Shown here one piece after another: positions 41,981 through 52,077 of a DNA stretch of 64,000 nt (its first letter is position 1; every line of letters begins with the position of its first letter). Position numbers and translations under genes: made by a program. The notes beneath the pieces were generated by a model. It was given only the letters and a program-made list of their open reading frames with translations, was not told the origin of the DNA and searched no databases. Origin of the DNA: Eupeodes corollae (lineage: Eukaryota > Arthropoda > Insecta > Diptera > Syrphidae). The stretch is from the NCBI RefSeq assembly GCF_945859685.1, contig NC_079148.1, positions 122,965,621 to 123,029,620 on the forward strand. Direction: 5' to 3'.

Positions 41981-43232
41981 TGCGGTAAGTTCTACCACAA
42001 CAAGATTCACCTCCCTTGTTGCTAACCACCCTTAACGAATTCTTACTGCGGCCCAAAATTCAAGAAGAGTTTAGTAGAAACCTGGACCATCAGTCAGTGA
42101 CCTGCTCTCCTAGCATTTTGGGAAAGCAAATTTAAGAGGTATCATCAAAGTGTGCGAAAGGATTCCACACCAAAGAACTAAGCGACCGTTGACCCACATA
42201 TTATTTGAACAAGATCATCAAGGCATGACGACGATACCCATGCCCAACAATGTGTGTGGGAAAGTCACACCAACTTTAACTTAGTACGGCCGAGGGCCCA
42301 TCATAAAGTATTAACGATAAATCACTCCAAGAATATCTTAATAACTCTTATTTTAATTATAGACTTGGCTACCGGCTTCCTTCAACACGACTTAAGTAGT
42401 TTTTTCTTAACCAAAATATATCGAATGTAGGTCCTCGGTAATGCGAGGAATTACACACGATTTTTCCAGAAAGTGTTGACTGGAATGGGTTCGAAAGTGA
42501 AGAGCTGAACTCACTCATTGAGCTACTGGGCGATCGAATCACTTCTTTAAAGAGATCGCGTGAGATGAAAGATATCTGGCTTCTCGGTCGCACACCCCAA
42601 TCTTATGGATGGAGGAAGTTGTGGGACCGAGGAAGATCGATCACCACGCAAAAGATCCGAGAGGATTGCTTAAGGGCAAGTAGACGGAAAGGTCAAGGAT
42701 GATGGCCACTTTTTGAATTGAGCCCAAAGCCTTTTGATGAAAGAAAAATTGTGTGAAGGAATTTTTTTTTTGAAAAGACCTACATAAAGTAATTTTGTTT
42801 CGTACGATAGTTTTTCTTTAAGTTTCTATTGAGTTAAGGATTTTGTTTTGTTCTGCCGTGGAGAAAAGTTGTTGAAGAACGACTACGAAAGCTGTTGGAG
42901 GAAGTCAAAAAGAAGCTAAGTATAGTGTTTTCTTTTTTGTTTTTCAATTGTTTCAAATTCGTCCTTTTGATCTTCGAGTCGAATTATTAATTTCCCGATA
43001 TTCTGGGACGCGTTTAACGTTTTTTGATTTTTTTTTCTTATCGAAATAATTTTCTTCGATTGATTTCTTTTATCGGTTCTTATCATTATATCCATCATTT
43101 TCTTTTGCAAAACATTTATCGAGAATTGACCTTCCGTCAATTTCAATAATTCAATTTGTATCTTTCGCATATATAAAAGATCCTGGTTTTTAATCTCGGG
43201 GTCGGCCAAGGTTTTCCAGGCAATAAATTAAA
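41981..43232. other. Unassigned moderately GC-rich segment, possible retroelement relic
   Basis: This stretch is less AT-rich than its surroundings and includes the minus-strand open frame at 42916-43209 (separate entry) and a 74-codon minus-strand open frame at 42369-42593 without recognised motifs. I cannot find a terminal repeat pair, primer-binding site, protease or RT motif, so an LTR-retrotransposon origin is only a guess. It stops at the SINE at 43233. Confidence 0.3.
42916..43209 (-). CDS. Hypothetical charged protein, 97 residues
   Basis: A minus-strand open frame starting MADPEIKNQDLLYMRKIQIELLKL... and ending DEFETIEKQKRKHYT. It is rich in K, E, Q and I and has heptad-like spacing of hydrophobic residues, so a coiled-coil is likely. 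It has no catalytic motif. Such a start is compatible with the N-terminus of a retroelement gag-like protein or a fragment of a host gene. The composition differs from the surrounding random frames, but 97 codons in AT-rich DNA is weak evidence. Confidence 0.3.
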   Translation of the reverse strand: MADPEIKNQDLLYMRKIQIELLKLTEGQFSINVLQKKMMDIMIRTDKRNQSKKIISIRKKNQKTLNASQNIGKLIIRLEDQKDEFETIEKQKRKHYT

Positions 43233-43537
43233 TTAAATTGGGTGTCGCAACAGTCCGTTGGGAACCTAGGTCTAGTGACTTACAACTCTCAACCATTCCT
43301 GTGTGCGACTACTGTTGTCATGAATGGAAGGGACCTACAATTTTAGGCCGAATCCGAACGGCTTGTTTGAGAAAGCACTTTTTCATGACAAGAATTACTC
43401 TTGAAGGATTTGTCAATTCCTCGCAAGAGGCAGTACCCGCGAAAATTATTTTTTTAAAATTAAGGTGGTACAGGCGGGGATTGAACCCAAGACCCCTTGC
43501 ATGACAATCCAACGCACTAACCATCATGCCACGTGTA
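43233..43537 (-). mobile_element. tRNA-derived SINE, copy 4
   Basis: Reverse-strand SINE. On the minus strand: CGTGGCATGATGGTTAGTGC, GTTGGATTGTCATGCAAGGG (GTC in the anticodon-loop position), B-box-like GGGTTCAATCCC, the shared body, and ACGGACTGTTGCGACACCCA followed by AATTTAATTTAATTT. A short extra AAAATAATTT-type insertion lies after the tRNA-like part. I did not find a clear target duplication. Confidence 0.88.
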
Positions 43538-43599
43538 CTTCGGGGTAGGTATAAAGGGTGGACAAATTTGCAACAATACAAACGTACAAATGTGCGACA

Positions 43600-44695
43600 C
43601 AATTTTTTTATCCTTCATAACCTGTACATACATTTTTTTTCATATGATGTGCGTGCACTTAAAGGGTTATGAATACCCTTATAATTATTAAACACAGTGC
43701 GAGCATTTAGGAAAGGAGGACAATATTAGAAAGGAGAATATCTGCACATTGTAATGAGTGGAAAATATTGAGATAGGGAAAGCATTCCACATTCGAGTAG
43801 TGCGACTAAAGAAAAAATCTCTGTACTTGACAGTACGTTCGAAATTGGGATCAAGGGTAAACAGATGAACCAGCAGTACTGGTATTACGATTAATTTGTT
43901 TCAGGGGAGGAATGCAACTAGCTTTTTCGCTGCAGCATTCTTTATAAAAATAACGATAAAATAATGAAAGGCGGCGGCGGTGTTCAAGAGAAGCAAATGT
44001 ATCGGAGATATAACGATCTCTTATCATTTTTTGAGATCTTTTTTTTAGTTTTATCCAGAAGATTAAGGAAAGTAAATGGGGCTCGAGCCCAAATATGAGA
44101 GTTATACTCGAGTTTTGGACGAATAAAAGCGTTATAGCTAGATTAGAACGGGTAAAAACTTCTTGCATCGTCAGAAAAAACCTAAGCACTTAACAGCATT
44201 TTTGTCGATGTCAAATATGTGATCACTCCACAAGAAGTAGTTTGCGATGCGCATACCTAGGACTGATGGTTGTTCAATCTCCTAAATGCACCCTTGGATA
44301 GTGGCATTGAAGGAGGGTTACGCTTTTGTGACAGTAGACAGCTTTGAGTTTTTGAAGCATTAAGTTCTACACTGTGTTTGAATCCCCATTGAACAATGCT
44401 GTCAAGATCAGAATTTAATGAGCTTATCATACACAGCCGTATGAGAATCTGAAAAGCAGAGAGTATTGTCGTCAGCGAAACAATAAAGTAGTTTGGAAGT
44501 TTCAGAAAAAAGATCATTTATGAATATAAGAAAGAGAGTCGGAGACAAAACTGAGCCCTGGGGCACACCAGCGTTTATTTTGTGGATATCAGATTTGAAC
44601 CAGTCCACTACTACTTGAATTGAAGGGTCCGAAAGGTAATTTTTAACCAAACAAAGAAGAGATTTATCAACAGCAAAAGCATTCTATCAAATTTA
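43600..44695 (-). mobile_element. LINE family B, copy 4 (reverse, diverged)
   Basis: A diverged B-family copy. The 3' side has a hairpin AAGGGTTATGAATACCCTT (43673-43691) at the place where B2 has AAGGGATATATTACCCTT, and then ACACAGTGCGAGCA. Minus-strand blocks include CIPPLKQINRNTS, a damaged thumb region, LNASKTQSCLLSQKRNPPSM and the RT palm at 44408-44650. It is 5'-truncated where repeat E8 starts, near 44700. Confidence 0.75.
44408..44650 (-). pseudogene. RT palm of LINE B4 (FADD)
   Basis: An 80-codon minus-strand stretch: VKNYLSDPSIQVVVDWFKSD, then INAGVPQGSVLSPTLFLIFINDLFSETSKLLYCFADDNTLCFSDSH. It keeps a normal VPQGS motif B and the FADD catalytic box. A frameshift follows, and the downstream parts at 43851-44517 lie in other frames. 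Confidence 0.8.
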
Positions 44696-44701
44696 TAGAT
44701 A

Positions 44702-45200
44702 CAAAAAAGAGGCACACTGATAACTTCTCATCCCGTCTGTCGATTTGTCTTGCTTAAAAGTTTTTAGGTTTTCGTTTTGGGTTTAAAACGTTGTCAGTTG
44801 GATTATTCTTAAAAATTTTAAAATTAACAACAATATTTTTCATATAAAGAAATACTTTAGTTTGAAAATTTAGTTTTGTTAAATTCATTTTTAGTCGAAA
44901 ACAAATTTGTACGCATTTTAATACTTAAAATGTCTTAATTTTTACAAATTGGATGAAAGGAATTAATTTGGGCGCATCAGGAACTGAATATCAATTTTTT
45001 CCAAATTTGCGTTCTATTTTTTTTAGAATTTATTATTTATGTAAAAACGAACTGTTGGATTTTTATAAAAAAAACTACTGAATATCGAAAACAATATTTT
45101 CTGTGAAATAAAAAAAGTTTGAAGACAGTATTTTTAATTTTTGAAAAGCTATTTAATTTCAAATTCAATTTTTACCAACTTTTATTAATTTTTTTGTATA
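44702..45200 (-). repeat. Repeat family E copy, split by LINE B2 (outer part)
   Basis: A reverse E copy starting with its tail (AAAAAAGAGGCACACTGATA, CATCCCGTCTGTCGATTTG) and running through units to 45200, where LINE B2 is inserted. It continues at 46869. Joining the two sides restores the standard unit text, with TGTATA duplicated. Confidence 0.85.
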
Positions 45201-45503
45201 TAATAAGCTCACACTCAAAGGGATATATTACCCTTATTATGTAGACACAGTGTGAGCACTAGGAAAGGGAGAGAGGGGTGGAAAGGAGATGTCGGTGCAC
45301 ATTGGTTTTGAATTTCTGAATATTGCAATAGCTGGAAAAGACAGAGTGTGGCAAGGAAGTAAACATTCTCATAGTACGGCTAAAGAACGAAACTCTGTAC
45401 TTGACAGTACGACCAAAGATGGGCTCGAGGGTATATTGATGAGCATTCCTAGAAGCGCGAGTATTACGGTTGAACTGTTTAAGGGGATGAAAGCAGCTGG
45501 CTA

Positions 45504-45956
45504 TTACGCTAGAGCATAAACCATTAAAATAACGAAAAAAAATGGTGAGACAAGAAACATTTCGACGATGTTCAAGCGACTTAATGATCTTACGATGGTA
45601 ATATCACCAATCAATCTAAATGCTCTACGTTCAATACTATCCAAGAGGCTTAAGTAAGTTGCAGGAGTACCAGCCCAGATATGGGAGTTATACTCAAGTT
45701 TTGGACGTATATAAGTCTTGTAAATAACAGCCAGAACAGAGGGGGAGTAAAACTTCCTACATTGCCTTAGAAAATCCAAACATCTAGCGGCATTTTTGGC
45801 GACATCGTGTATGTGATCGTTCCACAAAAGGTTGTTGGTGATACACATACCAAGAATATCGAGATGTTCAGTTTCCTCGATGCAAGTGCCATTTATGGAT
45901 AATGGCAAGTGATCCAATACAAGAGAGCATTGCGTTTTCAAAGCATTAAATTCCAC
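45504..45956 (-). pseudogene. C-terminal part of LINE B2 reverse transcriptase
   Basis: A 150-codon minus-strand open stretch: EETEHLDILGMCITNNLLWNDHI, KNAARCLDFLRQCRKFYSPS, IYKTYIRPKLEYNSHIWAGTPATYLSLLDSIERRAFRLIGD. It retains the LEYNSHIWAG block that is damaged in B1. It overlaps in another frame with the palm fragment upstream, showing a frameshift at about 45950. Confidence 0.85.
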
Positions 45957-46163
45957 GTGGTTTCTTATTCCCCATTATACAATGCTGTTTAGGTCGGAAT
46001 TTAATGAGATTATCATATTTTTTCGTTGCAGCTCCACATCCGAAGCTAAAAGTAATATCGTCAGCGAAGCAATGTATTGGATTAGAAGCTGCACACAGGA
46101 GATCATTAGTAAAAATGATAAAGAGTGTTGGAGATAAAATAGAGCCCTGGGGCACACCAGCAT
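45946..46163 (-). pseudogene. RT palm of LINE B2 (FADD)
   Basis: Minus-strand frames read MPQGSILSPTLFIIFTNDLLCAASNPIHCFADDITFSFGCG, then AATKKYDNLIKFRPKQHCI. Motif B (PQGS) and the FADD box are intact. The following ATKKYDNLIKF block is shared with B1 and B4. The frame then ends. Confidence 0.85.
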
Positions 46164-46451
46164 TTATTTTGTGGTTTTAAGACTTTAATCCATCCAATAC
46201 AACTTGTATTGAACGATTCGAAAGGTAATTACTAATCCAATGAAACAGGAATTCGTGAAAGCCGAAAGCATGCATTTTCGATAAGAGAGCTTGATGCCAA
46301 ACTCTATCAAATGCTTTTGAAATATCAAGTGCAATAATCTTACTTTCTCCAAAACGATGTAAAGATTTGCTCTACTGTTCGGTTAGATGAACCATGAGAT
46401 CACCAGTGACCTCTTGCTGCGAAAGCCGTACCGCCGGTCATTAAGAAGCTT

Positions 46452-46862
46452 TCAGTCTGCGAGATATTTCTTGAGCTGATAATTTACCAGCGTTTCCATG
46501 ACCTTGGAAAGAAGGGACGTAAGTGCAATCGGTCGATAATTAAAGGGTGGAAAGATTCGCCTTTTTTGGGAATAGGAATTGCTCAGATGAAAAACCTTAC
46601 GCAGTGGTTTTGCTAGCGTTGAAGAACACCTCTTCAGAACAATAGCGGGGATACCATCCGGACCAACAAATTTATGTATATTAAGATCTTTTAGGACTCT
46701 CGCTACAGTACGAGTGCTAAAAAAGATTTGCCATATAGAATCATTAACTAGATCAAGTACAGGCGGAGTCATTACAATCACTGGCAGCGTTGAATTGGCA
46801 GCGAACTGCCTAGCAAAGAGTTCAGCTTTCTCTAAAGAGCTAACAAATGGAGTGTCATTCAC
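46452..46862 (-). pseudogene. RT fingers of LINE B2
   Basis: A 136-codon minus-strand stretch: VNDTPFVSSLEKAELFARQFAANSTLP, RVLKDLNIHKFVGPDGIPAIVLKRCSSTLAKPLRKVFHLS, FNYRPIALTSLLSKVMETLVNYQLKKYL. GPDGIPAIVLK and NYRPIALTS are ordered finger motifs. A frame break in SYSQKRRIFPPFNY replaces the expected KKG block. The element is truncated just upstream of this stretch. Confidence 0.85.
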
Positions 46863-46868
46863 AACGAG

Positions 46869-47640
46869 TGTATAGGTTTTCTTTTTTGCACAGAAACTGT
46901 CAATTTAATTTTACTCACAATTCATTTTTTAGCAACATTTAGTAATGTTTTTTTAAGCTTTTATGTCAAAATTTTCAATTCGACACTTCTGACCCATAAC
47001 AATAACTTCCTCTGGGAAGTTAAAAAACAAATATTTGTCACCTCGAAAATTATAGGACCAAAATTTGATTTTATCTCTAAAACAATTTGTGTAACGTAGA
47101 ATAACGTTTTTAACATCTGGTAAAATTTTGAAAAAAAATCTAATGTACAGCTTTTTATAAAGAAATAAAAACCCACACAAAATTATACTCAAAGTTGGTA
47201 AAAATTGATTTTCGACTAAAATATCTTTCAAAAATTTGAATTATTGGCTTCAAGCTAATTTAATCTTTTAAAAAAAAATTAGAAAAATTAAAAACCTAAA
47301 CAAAATTATCAAAAACGGTTAAAATTGATAATCGATTTAAATATTTCTTCAAAATTTCGAGATATTGGCTTTGATTTAATTTAATATTTTAAACAATATT
47401 GTTGTCAACACTCATTTAGGTTTTGAGAAAAATTGAAGTGACAGTTTTTCTTAACAAAAAATAAAAACCTAAACAAGCATTACTTAAAGTTCGTAAAAAC
47501 TGATTTTCCACTCAAATATCTTTTTAAAAATTAAAAATATCGGCTTCAAACTTATTTTATTTCACATCGTTATCGACATTCAGTATTTTTTTTTATTAAA
47601 AATCAACAAACATTCTGTTTTAAGTCAATATCTTAGGAAA
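46869..47640. repeat. Repeat family E8: inner reverse part, palindrome, forward part
   Basis: 46869-47003 completes the reverse E copy interrupted by LINE B2. It ends in the head palindrome AACTTCCTCTGGGAAGTT (47004-47021), after which a forward E copy runs to about 47640 (GTCACCTCGAAAATTATAGG, then unit phrases such as GTGACAGTTTTTCTTAACAA near 47440). Here two E copies are joined head to head. Confidence 0.8.
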
Positions 47641-48617
47641 TCGCTACCCCCTTAAAAGGGAGAAATAGACTTCCGCTTAATCGGTAAAATTTTTTGCTTT
47701 GTTCCCGACAGAAAATACTTTCGAAATTTCATTTGACATTTTTTGTACTGCATTGCACTTATTTTCTTCAGTGTAATGGTCCACGCATTATGTCACCCAC
47801 CTGAACACACAGTTGACATGAGTAAAATAGGTATACAATCCCTATAACCTAACCCGCTACAGGAGAAGTCTGGTTTAGAAGGATATATAATTTCGAAAAA
47901 TAACTGTTTATAATTACAAATGTCCGTGTGATACAGAATCGATTAAGTAAAAAATCAAACACTATATTTTGGATAAATATAAGTTCTACCCTATTTTACC
48001 GGTGAATTGTTGTACACACAAAGCTTTGAAGGTAATTATTTATTTTTTGTTTCTTTAAATATTTAAGTATATAAACTTGTATACTTATGTCGCCTTTGTG
48101 AAGTATTGGAGGACCTTTTTTATGCTTAAAACAAAACACAATTTTTGGAAATAATGACGCCATTTCGATTTGTTTAGTTACACGAATATGGTTATGCGAT
48201 GGAGTGGAAGCGGAGTGTTAGGAAGTGTAGTCAGTACAGAAGGCGCTGCTATTGTTGAAGTGTCAATAAGAACTGTATAAAAAGTTCCATTTGAATACGA
48301 GTAATGTAAGTTAATTAAGACTCTCTAAGTTGACATGCGATAGTGAATAAAAAAAAGGGGTTTCGAGCTACTTTTTGTTTTTTGTCGCTTCATTTTTTGA
48401 TTTGTAAGAAGTCTTAAAACTTGCATTGTTCGTTATAAATAGAACATTGCACAAAGTATAGAAAAAGGGTTTAAATACTTAATCTTTTTGCGTTGGTATA
48501 TCATATAATATTAAGGTATAATTCTTCTAATGCCCATTTAAGAACACAAATGAATTTTAGCACTATAACTTTAGAATAATGAAGTTAATAGGCAAAGAAT
48601 AAACTTTTGAAGAGTTA
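47641..48617. other. AT-rich stretch, no gene recognised
   Basis: No motif or repeat of the named families was recognised. Confidence 0.5.
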
Positions 48618-49100
48618 TTAAAAAATATTTTTTTTTGGTAATTTTCAATTTCTTCAAGAACTTGGAGACATAAAATCATCTAGTTTTCAGTTTTTGTTCA
48701 AAAACAAATAAGAGCAATAAATTCTATATTAAAAACAATAGAAGATAATCTTGAAGTATTGAAAAATTACACTTTAAACCTTTTTTAACTTTTTTTACTC
48801 AAATTTTGAGTTTAAAATTATTTTTTTTTTCAAAAACTACACATAGTTTTGACTTGATTTAAAAACTGGCTTATAGAACAGAATGTTGGCTTTAAAAAAA
48901 TGCATAAATGTATCATATATTGTAAATATTACCGTTATTTTTTAACTATTTTTTTCCATTTTAAATAATATTTTTTTTAATTGTCCCTACCGGCTAAACT
49001 GGGGGATATAGACCTCCCCTCCCATAGTAAAGAATACTTTTTTTGAACTGTTCTATACAAATCCGTCATTAAACTTTGTCGCCTAAGTTATCGTACTCCT
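48618..49100 (+). repeat. MITE-like element G, truncated copy
   Basis: It matches the complete element at 57028-57615 read in reverse. Shared blocks include ACACTTTAAACC, AAAATCATCTAG and the right-hand terminal repeat GACCTCCCCTCCCATAGTAA, ACTTTGTCGCCTAAGTTATC, ending near GTACTCCTGCC (49095). The left terminal repeat is missing. Confidence 0.75.
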
Positions 49101-49457
49101 GCCAAAACAATACACAGAATTTGAATCTTACCAAAATTGACCTATAGGCCTTAATATTCCTATCTTAAAATTCTTTTAGCCATTTATGCACTAAACCATA
49201 ATCTGTTTTTATACACAACTAATAATCCCAAGTTTCAACTACAATTCTTACTCCAAAAAACTTTAAATTTTGCGAAGAACAAATATTCATGTACAAATAT
49301 TCGTTTTATTTTTATCGATTTTCAAAATGTTTCTTTAATTCTTCTAAATTATCTTAAAAGAAATTATAAATTTGTTCCTAAAACATTAAGCCAAATATTT
49401 ATATATATTTGCATTGAATACAAAAAGCTACTCAAACAGGAGTAATTCTTGGCCACC
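49101..49457. other. AT-rich stretch, no gene recognised
   Basis: Nothing recognisable between the truncated element G and the SINE fragment. Confidence 0.5.
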
Positions 49458-49612
49458 AAGAGTAATTCTTGTTATGAAAAGTGGTTTCTCAAACTAGCCG
49501 TTCGAGTTCGGATTATTCCCAACATGGCTTGCACACATGAATGGTTGTGATTTGGATGTTACTAGGCCCTAGGTCCCTATGAGCTGTTCCGTCTGTAACT
49601 TATTTATTAAAC
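49458..49612 (+). mobile_element. tRNA-derived SINE, copy 5 (5'-truncated, diverged)
   Basis: Only the 3' part of the SINE is present: CAAGAGTAATTCTTGTTATG, GTGGTTTCTCAAACTAGCCG, TGAATGGTTGTGATTTGGAT, ACTAGGCCCTAGGTCCCTA, then a degenerate GAGCTGTTCCGTCTGTAAC and an ATTTATT tail. The tRNA-like head is missing. Confidence 0.75.
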
Positions 49613-50287
49613 TAACAAATGATTTTCAAAAATCGATTTTGTTACATTAAATTTTAAAATACTGAATTTTCAAAACAGAATAACAAAGGAGTTCTTATCC
49701 ATTCCGAATTTTAACTACCAAAAAAACATACACATTGTGGGCCATCTTGTGATTGTTTTTCAACCCATAGACAAATTTTCTACAAAAACGACGTTGGAAA
49801 CAACTTTTTGGTGAACTGACTTTTTTTTAACCAATTCAATGTTTAAATTTTCTCACGCCCTATTTTAGCCCCCTGTTATCAGCGTCTTGACGGTGTTAAT
49901 ACCACATCGGGGTTCTTGTCATAAATGGCAATACCTCCCGAATAATAGTATACAATTAAGAAGAAAAAACGTTTTTGACATTAGTTGTAATTTTAAGAAA
50001 ACACGAATTGAAAGTTTTCTAACTGAAAGCAATTAAAAGTATTGAGTTCAATTTTATTTTATAGAAAAATTAAAGAAATTCAAGTTATAAAAACAAAAAT
50101 TATTTTATGTGAAGTTATTTTAGTGAAGAGCCTACTGAAAATGGGTGTTAGTCTAAGACCGTAATGATTCGGAAGACAGACCAAACTCTAAAAAGTCATG
50201 AGCTAGCCTATCGCCATATTCAGTTTGTACCGACTTTTACTGAAGACCCTGTAAACGGACTTATAAAAGAGTAACAGAATACAAACC
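49613..50287. other. AT-rich stretch, no gene recognised
   Basis: No recognised element. A few short open frames only. Confidence 0.5.
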
Positions 50288-51000
50288 AAAAAAAGAGGCT
50301 GAGATGCGACTCATCTTGATAACTTCAATACCGTCTGTAGATTTGTCTTGCGTAAAAGGTTTGTAATTTTTCCTATTTTGTTGAAAAAAAGGTGTCAGTT
50401 GAATTATTTAAAAAAAAAGTTAATTACCAACTATATTTTGAATATGATGAAATAGTTTGGTTTCAAAATCTATTTTAGTTAACGAGATTTTTAATTTTTT
50501 ACCAATTTAATTTTAATTTACTAATTTGAAGTTAATATCTTCTATATGACGAGATATCGAAAACCGAATTTCAATTTTTTCCAATTTTGTATACTATTTT
50601 TTGTAGATTTAAATTTTTGAAGAAAAAGAGAACTGTTGGATTTTTCTGAATATCGAAAATAAGTTTAAAGCAAATATTTTAAATTTAAGTATTGTTTATT
50701 TTAGGACTTTATTTTTTTTAAAAACTGTCAAAAACGTTATTCTCCGTTGTTCAAAATTATTTTGGAGATAAAATCGTTTTTTGTTAACCAAAGTCCAAGA
50801 ACCAAATGAGATATCGATTTCAAATAAATTTTGTAATACAGATAATAGGGCAGAAAGATGGAGAAAGGGCTCTCAAGACAATTGCGTGGGTGGTTTTTTT
50901 ACCATAGCAGTTTGAAAAAAAGGTGATAAAAATGCTAGACTTGCATTAAATTTTATATTATATATTGTAACGATATCACGTTACAATATATTATAGGTAG
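50288..51000. repeat. Repeat family E9, left portion (reverse then forward)
   Basis: A reverse E copy starts with its tail (AAAAAAAGAGGCTGAGATGC) and runs to about 50780. There it switches to forward head-proximal sequence (CAAGAACCAAATGAGATATC, CAGAAAGATGGAGAAAGGGC) without a palindrome. At 50961-50990 there is a 12-bp stem hairpin, TATATTGTAACG with CGTTACAATATA, made from the E phrase and its inverse. The forward part resumes at about 52066. Confidence 0.75.
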
Positions 51001-52065
51001 GTAATGCGCCGTTTTGATACCAAAAACTCGTTTGACCTCTGATTGAAAGGGACAGATTTATAGAGAAGCTTTATAGCGATTATATTAGAGTCATTTTGTC
51101 GCATTGAGAAAAAAAATTAGGTCTCTAATCTTTGTCTCAGATAGCTCATCAAGTTCGTGAAAGAATGCTTTTCCAAAGTATTGCATTCTGGTTTTTGCCA
51201 AAGCAGGACATTTGCAGCGAGGAAATGGATTATGGTTTCACTTTCTCTTTGGTCACTGCAACTATGGCAAAAGTTGTTGTAAGAGATACCCAACTTCTCC
51301 GCATGAACTCCTATTGGCCAATGTCCGGTACAAACCGCAATAATCGTGGCTATGTCTTGGCTTGGCCTGCATAGAAGATCGTTTGTACGGGTTTTATGAT
51401 AGGTGGGCCATATCTTCCTAGATATTATGCTGTTGGGTAAATTGCTCCACCTTCGGTTTGATTCAGTTTGGTAGATAGAAAAGATTTTACCCTTCAATGC
51501 ACCAAGAGGAATGTTACCCATTTCCCAGGTGAGCTATGAAGGGCCGATCCTTGCCTGGCTAGCTCGTCAGCCCGTTCATTTCCCACGATACCACTATGGC
51601 CCGGAATCCAGATCAGGGTGACACCGAGGTTAATATTCAGGCTCCCAAGCTCATCGCGACAATGCTGGACCAATTTATATGAGGATGTGGCCGAGTTATT
51701 GGCTTTGACAGCTGCCTGACTGTCTGTAAAGATAGCTGCATTTTGGTTTTGGTTTGGGCTTTGTTTAAGTATCCTACATGCCTCCCTTATTGCCAGCAGT
51801 TCAGCCTGAAAAACGCTAGCAAAGTCAGGAAGCCTAAAGGATTTGGCTACATTAAGGGACTCAGAAAAGATCCCAGAACCAACTCCGCATTCCATCTTTG
51901 AGCCGTCAGTAAAGATGGTTGTGTCGAAACTTATCGACACGATGTCATCCTCCCAATCTTCTCTGGATGGAAAAATAACCTTAAAACCCTTACTAAGGCT
52001 CAAAGTAGGAGTGCAGTAGTCACTGTCTACCGAGATAATATCTGAAGGAATCAGTTTAGTTGTGT
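51001..52065 (-). mobile_element. LINE fragment with RNase H domain (reverse)
   Basis: The 3' part of a non-LTR retrotransposon of a type that carries RNase H after the reverse transcriptase (as in I- or R1/LOA-like groups; the clade is inferred). No RT is present, so it is heavily 5'-truncated. It sits inside repeat E9, with forward E sequence on both sides. It is GC-richer than its surroundings. Boundaries are approximate, and I did not find a clear target duplication. Confidence 0.8.
51117..51521 (-). pseudogene. C-terminal region after RNase H of the LINE
   Basis: A minus-strand frame of 134 codons, overlapping the end of the RNase H frame, so one frameshift separates them. It reads RWSNLPNSIISRKIWPTYHKTRTNDLL, IATIIAVCTGHWPIGVHAEKLGISYNNFCHSCSDQRESETIIHFLAAN. 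The CHSC...E(S/T)ETIIHFL layout resembles the C-terminal zinc-like motif (CxxC...H...C) of such LINEs, with the last cysteine replaced (HFLAANV in place of HFLCxC). Confidence 0.8.
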
Positions 52066-52077
52066 TGCTGTGACATT
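51494..52077 (-). pseudogene. RNase H domain of a LINE polyprotein
   Basis: The minus strand encodes an RNase H fold that would remove the RNA strand of the cDNA hybrid. In order: TIFTDGSKMECGVGSGIF (first catalytic Asp), FQAELLAIREACRIL (Glu), AAIFTDSQAAVKA (Asp), and LIWIPGHSGIVGNERADELAR (His and last Asp). All four acidic positions and the GHSG histidine are present, so this domain itself is intact. The open frame upstream of about 52077 is fused repeat E sequence, and the RT is missing, so it cannot be a working polyprotein. Confidence 0.9.

Larger units (their letters stand above)
45201..46868 (-). mobile_element. LINE family B, copy 2 (reverse, 5'-truncated)
   Basis: A 1.67-kb non-LTR insertion within repeat E8, bounded by a 6-bp target duplication TGTATA (45195-45200 and 46869-46874). 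The 3' end has a small hairpin AAGGGATATATTACCCTT and the outer pair GCTCACACT/AGTGTGAGC (45206-45258). On the minus strand it carries fingers (46862-46452), palm with FADD (46163-45946) and C-terminal part (45956-45504). The endonuclease is absent. It is the best-preserved B copy for the RT C-terminal region. Confidence 0.9.

Noticed and set aside
43318..43602. 94-codon minus-strand frame and the 88-codon plus-strand frame at 43238-43504
   Set aside because: Both are translations of the SINE copy.
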